From Pseudomonadota bacterium (GTDB lineage: Bacteria; Desulfobacterota; BSN033; G020346125): a stretch of DNA of 5,735 nt. The stretch covers positions 1 through 5,735 of the forward strand of contig DAOVIU010000103.1 of NCBI GenBank assembly GCA_030673585.1. The letters are read 5' to 3'. The translations under genes were made by a program, and so were the position numbers. The notes beneath the pieces were generated by a model. The model ran no database searches and was not told the DNA's origin. It worked only from the letters and a program-made list of their open reading frames with translations. Positions 1 to 4,296 of this stretch are shown here, one piece after another (position 1 is the stretch's first letter; the number at the start of each line of letters is the position of its first letter).

Positions 1-2
1 AC

Positions 3-47
3 ACCGTTGTCCATGAGCGTGATATGCTAGAGAAGGGCCACTGCTGA
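3..47 (+). CDS. Possible C-terminal tail of an upstream gene (partial)
   Basis: An open frame enters from the left edge and reads TVVHERDMLEKGHC before a TGA. The other two + frames close at 14 and 30. Only 14 codons are visible, so no family can be recognised and the frame could be open by chance. It is listed because the noncoding, hairpin-rich stretch begins just after this stop, as expected for the 3' end of a gene. The sequence to the left would settle it. Confidence 0.3.
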   Translation, partial: TVVHERDMLEKGHC

Positions 48-123
48 AATGGTTGTTGACCGGTTTCCCTGGAACGAACATTGAAGGATTTTGGTTAACC
101 ATTTTTAGTGAAGCGAAACGGTC

Positions 124-166
124 GCAAATCCAATGTCTGAGCCCAAAGGGCGAGTTTTGGATTTGC
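124..166. repeat. Nested inverted repeat (hairpin or cruciform)
   Basis: GCAAATCCAA at 124-133 is the exact reverse complement of TTGGATTTGC at 157-166. Between them lies a second small hairpin, GCCC-AAA-GGGC, at 141-151. There is no T-run after it, so an intrinsic terminator for an upstream gene is not supported. A structured element in the spacer, or a repeat of REP type, fits better. Confidence 0.6.
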
Positions 167-193
167 AGTGAAGTAAACTCTAGAACGGTCCAA

Positions 194-244
194 AATTCTT
201 TTCAGTGAGCGAAAGGGAATTCGGGCAACAGATCGGAAAGAATT
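194..244. repeat. Imperfect 10-bp inverted repeat
   Basis: AATTCTTTTC at 194-203 pairs with GGAAAGAATT at 235-244 with one T-G wobble. The enclosed loop carries the left copy of the 25-bp long-range inverted repeat. No T-tract follows. Confidence 0.45.
206..230 (+). repeat. Left copy of a 25-bp inverted repeat flanking the RNase Z-like gene
   Basis: The copy begins TGAGCGAAAGGGAATT and ends GGGCAACA. The reverse complement of 1427-1451 matches it at 24 of 25 positions; the only difference is C versus T at the 17th base. Similarity stops abruptly on both sides. The pair brackets the RNase Z-like gene, which could mean dispersed REP-like elements or the ends of a formerly mobile unit. No transposase or target duplication is visible. 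Confidence 0.7.
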
Positions 245-372
245 GAAGCGAAGGGATAACGATGTCCACTTATGAAAAATAGAATCTCCTTTGCGATCAA
301 TAATGTGCAAATAAATTCCTTGCAAAGATCAGGAAACTTGGGAGTTTTGAAAAAATACCCCCATCGTTGCCC

Positions 373-1383
373 ATGAAGCCCTTATTTCATCCACAGCCAA
401 TCCACGGCCCCTTCGGCGACCCGGGAATATATGTGGAGTTCATGTTTGATAAACGAGCCCTCCTTTTCGATATGGGCGATCTTCATCCCCTCTCGCCTCG
501 GAAGATCCTGAAAATTAGCCACGTCTTCGTCTCTCATACCCACATGGACCACTTTATCGGCTTTGATCATCTCCTGAGAATTTGCCTTGGACGCGACAAA
601 GAGCTGTCCCTCTTCGGCCCTCCTTCTTTTATTGATCATATGGAGAGCAAGCTGGCCTCCTATACGTGGAACCTGGTGGAAAACTACTCCAACAACTTGA
701 CCCTGAGGGTTACCGAAGTACATCCTTCGGTACGAAAAACGGCCTGTTTCCGCTGCCAATCAGGATTTAGGCGGGAGGGATTCAACTGTTCCGAATCCTC
801 CGGTTCGATCCTGCTGGATGAAGCCGCATTTCAGGTGAGGACCGTAATGCTGGATCATAAAATCCCGTGCCTGGCCTTTTCCCTGGAGGAGAAACAACAC
901 GTCAATATCCTGAAAACTCGCTTGGAGAAGATGGGGCTTCCCGTTGGTCCCTGGTTGAAGCAGCTAAAAGAGGCCGTAATGCTGGAAGAGCCCGACGATA
1001 AACCATTCCGCGTATGGTGGAAGGAAAGGGGTAAAATAAAAGAGAGGAAAGTCCCGCTGGGTGAACTGAAGACGAATATCGTGAAGATCGTCTCCGGTCA
1101 GAAGATTACCTATGTGGCCGATGCCATTTACCACGAGGATAATACGCGTAAGATCGTCAAACTGGCCAAGAAATCCGATTTGCTCTTCATCGAAACCGGC
1201 TTCTCACAGAGCGATGCGAACCTAGCGGCTGAAAAGTTCCACCGCACGGCCCAACAGGCGGGCCACCTTGCACGCCTGGCCCAGGTTAAGAATATGGTGC
1301 CCTTCCATTTCTCCCCCAAGTACACGCACCAAGGGGAGCTCTTGTTTCAAGAGGCGACGAAAACCTTCAGAAATTCCCCTTGA
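373..1383 (+). CDS. RNase Z/ElaC-like metallo-beta-lactamase-fold hydrolase
   Basis: This is a 336-residue cytoplasmic protein of the metallo-beta-lactamase fold, closest in motif pattern to ribonuclease Z, the endonuclease that trims tRNA 3' trailers. Counting from the ATG at 373, the two-zinc motif HTHMDH spans residues 55-60. Further expected ligands are H162 (LDHKIPC), D250 (YVADA) and H312 (HFSPKY). H290 in FHRTAQQAGH matches the HxTA catalytic motif of RNase Z, and LPVGPWLKQLK near 189-199 resembles the RNase Z arm. Three cysteines (125, 128, 139) sit in an insert before H162. It is longer than typical ElaC (about 305) and starts directly at GPFGDPG rather than the usual GTG.G strand. 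A TTG two codons upstream at 367 is an alternative start; the only GGGAG (340-344) is too far from either. The gene is probably monocistronic. Hydrolase fold is secure; true tRNase activity is inference. Confidence 0.88.
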   Translation: MKPLFHPQPIHGPFGDPGIYVEFMFDKRALLFDMGDLHPLSPRKILKISHVFVSHTHMDHFIGFDHLLRICLGRDKELSLFGPPSFIDHMESKLASYTWNLVENYSNNLTLRVTEVHPSVRKTACFRCQSGFRREGFNCSESSGSILLDEAAFQVRTVMLDHKIPCLAFSLEEKQHVNILKTRLEKMGLPVGPWLKQLKEAVMLEEPDDKPFRVWWKERGKIKERKVPLGELKTNIVKIVSGQKITYVADAIYHEDNTRKIVKLAKKSDLLFIETGFSQSDANLAAEKFHRTAQQAGHLARLAQVKNMVPFHFSPKYTHQGELLFQEATKTFRNSP

Positions 1384-1426
1384 TCTCGATCCGAGGGAGA
1401 ATTCCCATCGCAGTGATTAGGTGGGT

Positions 1427-1451
1427 TGTTGCCCAAATTCCCTTTCGCTCA
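1427..1451 (-). repeat. Right copy of the 25-bp inverted repeat
   Basis: On the minus strand it reads TGAGCGAAAGGGAATT then TGGGCAACA, matching the left copy at 24 of 25 bases. It begins 43 bp after the stop codon of the RNase Z-like gene. The adjoining bases differ from those of the left copy, so the unit of repetition is about 25 bp. Confidence 0.7.
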
Positions 1452-1506
1452 GAGTTCGTTTTTCCGGTTTTCCAGGGATTCCCAACTTTGAACTTTGACA
1501 TTGACT

Positions 1507-1665
1507 CTCGTGTTCGTGTTTCGTGCTCGTGCTCGTGGTTCGGAACCCGTCATCTGCGATTTGGATTTTCCCTTTTGGCATTGGAACTTTGACATTTGGC
1601 ATTTTCCTCTCGTGCTCGTGTCCGTGTGAGAGAATCGTGCTCGTGGAGCGTTATTCGTGCTCGTT
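1507..1665 (+). repeat. Degenerate CTCGTG hexamer arrays (CACGAG on -)
   Basis: The first block, at 1507-1537, contains CTCGTG, TTCGTG, TTTCGTG, CTCGTG and CTCGTG in succession. The second block, at 1609-1665, contains further CTCGTG units with TCCGTG, ATCGTG, TTCGTG and CTCGTT variants and short spacers. The six-base period keeps a frame open, but the product would be meaningless low-complexity peptide. This looks like tandem-repeat growth by slippage followed by decay. Confidence 0.7.
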
Positions 1666-1699
1666 ATCAGTTATTTGTCATTTGAACTTTTAGCGTTAA

Positions 1700-1770
1700 T
1701 TCCATCATTGCAAGATTTCATTATTTCATTATGCCAATGTTCCATAATTCCATTATTCCATATTTCCATT
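1700..1770 (+). repeat. AT-rich TTCCATTAT/TTTCATTAT tandem tract
   Basis: Units TTCCATCATT, TTTCATTA, TTTCATTATG, TTCCATAA, TTCCATTA, TTCCATA and TTTCCATT follow one another with a period of roughly 7-10 bases. The tract is markedly more AT-rich than the surrounding genes. No gene or promoter is evident in it. Confidence 0.65.
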
Positions 1771-1804
1771 TGAATTTTGGACTTTGACATCTGATATTTC
1801 CCTT

Positions 1805-1913
1805 GCCTCCAACCTTAATCCTTAGCCACTCTGGAGCACCATCATTTGACCGCAGCACTGCAAGACAGCAAAACTGCAGAACCGCATTTTTCTCAGCCTT
1901 CTGCCTCCAACCT
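1805..1913 (+). repeat. GCCTCCAACCT direct repeat pair
   Basis: The 11-mer GCCTCCAACCT occurs at 1805-1815 and 1903-1913. The two copies enclose the first CTGCAA/CCGCA array. It reads AGGTTGGAGGC on the minus strand. It seems to be another unit of the same mosaic. Confidence 0.55.
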
Positions 1914-1985
1914 CTACCCTCTTTCCCCTTTCCGACTGCAACACCGCAACACTGCAAGACCGCAGAACCAATTTGTCGCAGCACC
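1849..1985 (+). repeat. CTGCAA/CCGCA degenerate tandem arrays
   Basis: Two arrays of units such as CCGCAGCACTGCAAGA and CTGCAACACCGCAACA lie at 1849-1886 and 1936-1969, and a last partial unit follows at 1977-1985. The unit is about 8-10 bases and CTGCA/CCGCA alternate. A pyrimidine-rich linker (CTCTACCCTCTTTCCCC and neighbours) separates them. The second array ends about 40 bp before the ligA stop codon. Confidence 0.6.
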
Positions 1986-2022
1986 GAATAACTTCGCGTT
2001 CCAGGGATTTGGACCCACTTCC

Positions 2023-3774
2023 TTAAATCCTCACCCCAGCGCGCCTGAGCTTGCCCAGGATACCACGGTTCGCCGGGGACTCGAAGAATGTTGCTATGAC
2101 CTGGGCCACTTTGGGGCCAATACCCGGTACCCTTTCTAGATCCGAGGGCTTGGCCTTGGACAATGCATCCAGCGAGGGGAAGTGTTTGGCAAGGGTTCTG
2201 GCCGTCCCCAATCCCACCGCTGGAATCCCCAAGGCGAAGATGAGGTTCTCCAGGGGGCGATGCTTTCCGCCGGCAACGGAGGTAAGGAGTCGATCCGCGT
2301 TCTTCCCCTTGATGCCCGCCTTTTCCAAATCCTCCTTTACCAGGAAGTAGAGGTCGCCCACATCCTCTACCATCTCCCGTTCTACAAGCCGATAACACAG
2401 CACATCCCCCACTCCAACCATATTCATTCCATCCTCGGAAACGAATTGCCTCAGGTGTTGGGCGAGTTGGGCTGGACACTTTCCGCCGGTACACCGGGAA
2501 AATGCCTGACCCGGCATTTTCGTGACGGGAGCACCACATGAAGGACAGGATGGGGGCACTCGAAAGGGCCTCTCCTTTCCCGTTCGAAGGGCTTCGACGG
2601 GCTTGACCACCTCCGGCCTCACGCCTCCCGCACGGCGTACCACAACTCGGTCGCCGATTCTAATATCCTTCCTCCGAATATCCTCCTCGTTGTTCAGGGA
2701 GGCGACCCGAATGGTAGCGCCTCCTACCCGTACGGGCTCCAGAAGCCCAAAGGGCTTAATCGCGCCCGTCCTTCCAACCACGATGAAGATATCCTTCAGC
2801 CGAGTGGTGGCTTCGACGGGCCGAAACTTATAGGCCAGGGCCCATCGGGGGGCCCGAAGGATCTCCCCTGCCTTTTCGCGGTCCCTCAGGGCATCCAACT
2901 TTACCACCACCCCATCGGTATCGTAGGGGAGTCCATTTCGCCTTCGGCTCCAAAGCTCAATGTATTTCCACACCGATTCGATGGATTGGTGACGTTCATT
3001 GTGGGGATTCACTTTGAGTCCGATGGATGCTAAGTACTCAAGGGTCTCCCAATGCCTCTCCGGTTCCCTCGCTTCCATGGAGCCAATGCCGAATATCCAT
3101 ATATTCAACGGCCTCTGGCCGGTCACGCGGGGGTCCTGTTGCCTCAAGGACGCGGAAGCCGCATTTCTCGGGCTGGAGTAAAGGGGAAGGTCCTTTTTCA
3201 AGCGGCTCCTATTAAGGGTATCGAAATCCCTCCTGTTGATATACACCTCGCCCCTTACTTCACATAGGAGAGGGGCCGAACCGCCTTTTAGATGGGCGGG
3301 GATGGCGGAAACCGTTCGGATATTTGCCGTCACATCCTCTCCCTCCATTCCATTGCCCCGGGTAGCCGCTCGCACCAGATGGCCCTCTTGGTAGAGCAGG
3401 GCAACGGCCACTCCGTCGATCTTGAGTTCCGTCACGTAATCGACTTCGTCGCGCACGAGCACCTTGCGAACCCGGCCCTCCCATGAAAGGAGGTCGTTGC
3501 GGCTGTAAGCATTTTCCAGGCCCAGCATGGGGCTGAGGTGCCGTACATGCGGAAAGAGATGGGCTGAGGGAGAACCGACCCTCTGGGTTGGGCTATCAGG
3601 GGAGTAAAATTGGGGGTTCGCTTTTTCCAGTTCCTCCAGCTCCCGGAAGAGGGCATCGTACTCATGGTCGCTGATAATCGGCTCGCTGAGCAGGTAGTAG
3701 CGGTAGTTGTGCTGTTCCACCTGGCTTCTCAGCGCCTCGATCCGCCTCTTTACCTCGTCAATGTCTCCCTTCAT
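2023..3774 (-). CDS. ligA: NAD+-dependent DNA ligase, lacking the BRCT domain
   Basis: The enzyme seals 3'-OH/5'-phosphate nicks using NAD+ in replication and repair. The 583 residues show domain Ia (about 1-70, ending SPTQRVGSP), the adenylation domain with the nucleophile in KIDG (K118), YDTDGVVVK (284-292) and AYKF (K316), and the OB fold (about 319-400, with GRTGAIKPF). They also show a four-cysteine zinc finger (C410, C413, C428, C433) and helix-hairpin-helix repeats (about 440-580, with LGIPAVG and VPGIGPK). Typical LigA has about 670 residues because a BRCT domain of about 80 follows; here TAA comes right after LRRAGVRI, at the expected linker. The normally TRGDG motif is TRGNG (N141). 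The N-terminus aligns with LigA from the chosen ATG; the ribosome site is poor (GGAG 11 nt upstream, GAGGG almost adjacent). It retains all zinc cysteines, unlike LigB-type short ligases. Whether it is the only cellular ligase cannot be seen. Confidence 0.95.
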   Translation of the reverse strand: MKGDIDEVKRRIEALRSQVEQHNYRYYLLSEPIISDHEYDALFRELEELEKANPQFYSPDSPTQRVGSPSAHLFPHVRHLSPMLGLENAYSRNDLLSWEGRVRKVLVRDEVDYVTELKIDGVAVALLYQEGHLVRAATRGNGMEGEDVTANIRTVSAIPAHLKGGSAPLLCEVRGEVYINRRDFDTLNRSRLKKDLPLYSSPRNAASASLRQQDPRVTGQRPLNIWIFGIGSMEAREPERHWETLEYLASIGLKVNPHNERHQSIESVWKYIELWSRRRNGLPYDTDGVVVKLDALRDREKAGEILRAPRWALAYKFRPVEATTRLKDIFIVVGRTGAIKPFGLLEPVRVGGATIRVASLNNEEDIRRKDIRIGDRVVVRRAGGVRPEVVKPVEALRTGKERPFRVPPSCPSCGAPVTKMPGQAFSRCTGGKCPAQLAQHLRQFVSEDGMNMVGVGDVLCYRLVEREMVEDVGDLYFLVKEDLEKAGIKGKNADRLLTSVAGGKHRPLENLIFALGIPAVGLGTARTLAKHFPSLDALSKAKPSDLERVPGIGPKVAQVIATFFESPANRGILGKLRRAGVRI

Positions 3775-3809
3775 GCCCTCTTATTCTCCATCCGCGAAGC
3801 AGTATTGAT

Positions 3810-3818
3810 ATTATACCA
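3810..3818 (-). promoter_or_regulatory. Extended -10 promoter element for ligA
   Basis: On the minus strand the sequence reads TGGTATAAT, an exact match to the extended -10 consensus TGnTATAAT. No good -35 lies 16-18 bp upstream, which is common for extended -10 promoters. Transcription would start near 3803, giving a leader of about 29 nt before the ligA ATG. Confidence 0.6.
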
Positions 3819-3857
3819 CTTCGACAGTCCATAGCCCTCTTGTTGAAGCCAGAGGAT

Positions 3858-3870
3858 TTCCCTGAGGGAA
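3858..3870. repeat. TTCCC-TGA-GGGAA palindrome
   Basis: The arms TTCCC and GGGAA are separated by TGA. A degenerate second version of the surrounding word (AATTTACCCTGAGAATCGGG) follows at 3875-3894, so the palindrome belongs to an imperfect direct repeat of about 20 bp. It lies about 50 bp upstream of the ligA -10 element. Operator function is possible but unsupported. Confidence 0.4.
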
Positions 3871-4053
3871 TGGGAATTTACCCTGAGAATCGGGGGCTCT
3901 CTCAAATACGTTGCTGGATTTCCCCAATTTTTCAGCGCTTTTTTTAACCCCTTGAATATGCGGGAAAAACCTTTTTCCCCAAGGGAACATCGCTTGCCCT
4001 TAGCCAATTTGCTGGAGGAATGGGGCACCCATCAAGGGTGAGCAGAGCTTGTC

Positions 4054-4088
4054 CTGAGCGCAGCCGAAGGGCTTCGACGTGAGCTCAG
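4054..4088. repeat. CTGAGC...CGAAGGGCTTCG...GCTCAG palindromic repeat
   Basis: CTGAGC (4054-4059) pairs with GCTCAG (4083-4088), and the centre CGAAG-GG-CTTCG (4065-4076) is itself palindromic. The preceding GCTTGTCCTGAGC and this core resemble a dispersed palindromic repeat (TCCTGAGC...CGAAGGG type) that I have seen as common in intergenic DNA of many environmental bacteria; that recollection is not checked here. No T-run follows. Confidence 0.6.
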
Positions 4089-4108
4089 CCGAACGTAAGG
4101 GGAAGGCT

Positions 4109-4141
4109 GGCCCTTAAGGCCGGAAGGGGGAAGTATTCCCC
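4109..4141. repeat. Adjacent hairpins: CCTTAAGG and GGGGAA-GTA-TTCCCC
   Basis: CCTTAAGG at 4112-4119 is a perfect palindrome that extends to GG/CC with a one-base bulge. GGGGAA (4127-4132) and TTCCCC (4136-4141) form a perfect 6-bp stem with a three-base loop. A diverged version of the second hairpin and its right flank (GGGGCAAGTGTGTTCCC then TGCAAA) lies at 4186-4208, suggesting an imperfect duplication about 60 bp apart. Confidence 0.5.
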
Positions 4142-4282
4142 GCCTGCAAACCCCGAAAGGGTCACTCCGGAAGCATGGAAGCGAAGGGGCAAGTGTGTTC
4201 CCTGCAAAACTCACCAAACTCCACAATATATTCCCTTGAGATAAGGGGGATTTTCTGATAGCCTCTTGTGGCGAAAACCTAT

Positions 4283-4290
4283 GGGGGGAG
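4283..4290 (+). promoter_or_regulatory. Ribosome binding site for pyrB
   Basis: GGGGGGAG lies six bases before the ATG at 4297. It supports that start, and hence the N-terminal extension of the protein, over any internal methionine. Confidence 0.7.
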
Positions 4291-4296
4291 AGTGCC

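Larger units (their letters stand above)
107..255. repeat. Four copies of an AGTGAAGCGAAA-like word
   Basis: Related words begin at 107 (AGTGAAGCGAAACGG), 167 (AGTGAAGTAAACTC), 204 (AGTGAGCGAAAGGG) and 242 (ATTGAAGCGAAGGG). The starts are 60, 37 and 38 bp apart. The third copy is contained in the 25-bp repeat that recurs inverted at 1427-1451, and GAAGCGAAGGG recurs at 4178-4188 upstream of pyrB. They look like degenerate members of one intergenic repeat family. No protein-binding role can be inferred from sequence alone. Confidence 0.5.
48..366. other. Noncoding spacer rich in short repeats and hairpins
   Basis: About 320 bp lie between the possible upstream stop and the RNase Z-like gene. 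No convincing gene is present. A 76-codon minus-strand frame exists, but it is read through inverted repeats and resembles no protein I know. The stretch holds two inverted repeats, four copies of an AGTGAAGCGAAA-like word and one half of a 25-bp inverted repeat whose partner lies beyond the next gene. I could not find a convincing -35/-10 pair for the downstream gene; TTGCGA near 291 followed by TAAATT near 312 has a short 15-nt spacer and is weak. Confidence 0.6.
1490..1790 (+). repeat. GAACTTTGACATT-like interspersed word, four copies
   Basis: GAACTTTGACATT occurs identically at 1490-1502 and 1584-1596. Degraded forms are at 1684-1693 (GAACTTTTAG) and 1779-1790 (GGACTTTGACAT). On the minus strand the unit reads AATGTCAAAGTTC. 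The copies alternate with the CTCGTG arrays and the TTCCATTAT tract, so several repeat families are interleaved. Confidence 0.65.
1384..2022. other. Gene-free convergent spacer made of repeat families
   Basis: The stretch separates the convergent RNase Z-like and ligA genes. Frames here are read through low-complexity repeats and none looks like a protein. It contains one half of a 25-bp inverted repeat, CTCGTG hexamer arrays, GAACTTTGACATT-like words, a TTCCATTAT-type tract and CTGCAA/CCGCA arrays, listed separately. I found no intrinsic terminator with a T-run for either gene. I also found no BRCT-like coding remnant downstream of ligA in the ligase frame. Confidence 0.7.
3775..4296. other. 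Divergent ligA-pyrB spacer with promoter and palindromes
   Basis: The spacer has no recognised gene. Its ligA-proximal side carries an extended -10 element for ligA. The middle holds palindromic words and a + frame open from 3847 to a TGA at 4039-4041. That frame has no plausible start until an ATG at 3958 without a ribosome site, and gives a sequence I do not recognise. The pyrB-proximal side is a cluster of inverted repeats. No clear sigma70 pair for pyrB was found; TTGAGA at 4236-4241 has no good -10 partner. No UTP-sensing attenuator is apparent. Confidence 0.6.

Noticed and set aside
95..325. 76-codon minus-strand frame in the left spacer
   Set aside because: It is read through inverted repeats, and its VARIPFRS segment is just the 25-bp repeat translated (VAQIPFRS from the other copy). 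There is no sign of a real protein.
1..366. tRNA or other structured RNA gene in the left spacer
   Set aside because: No acceptor stem, GTTCGANTC-like loop or CCA pattern was found. The hairpins do not fit a known RNA family I can recognise.
1384..1410. GGGA-GAAT-TCCC hairpin as terminator of the RNase Z-like gene
   Set aside because: The stem is four bases and is not followed by a T-run.
1485..1990. CRISPR array
   Set aside because: Units are 6-10 bases, degenerate and contiguous, without constant 25-37 bp repeats separated by equal-length unique spacers. No cas gene is present.
1721..2539. 272-codon minus-strand frame overlapping the 3' half of ligA and the repeat spacer
   Set aside because: It is out of frame with the well-supported ligase, is Gly/Arg-rich with no recognisable domain, and its end is read through repeat tracts. 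It does not encode a BRCT domain, so it does not rescue a frameshifted ligase.
3913..3945. Terminator at the AGCGCT plus T-run near 3935
   Set aside because: The only stem (GCTG/CAGC) is short with a long loop, and no + strand gene ends just upstream.
3771..4028. 85-codon minus-strand frame whose TGA overlaps the ligA ATG as ATGA
   Set aside because: The overlap looks like translational coupling, but the frame starts at a GTG with no ribosome site, runs across the extended -10 promoter and palindromes, and the product is unrecognisable. The six-codon MENKRA frame inside it could be a leader, but it has no ribosome site.
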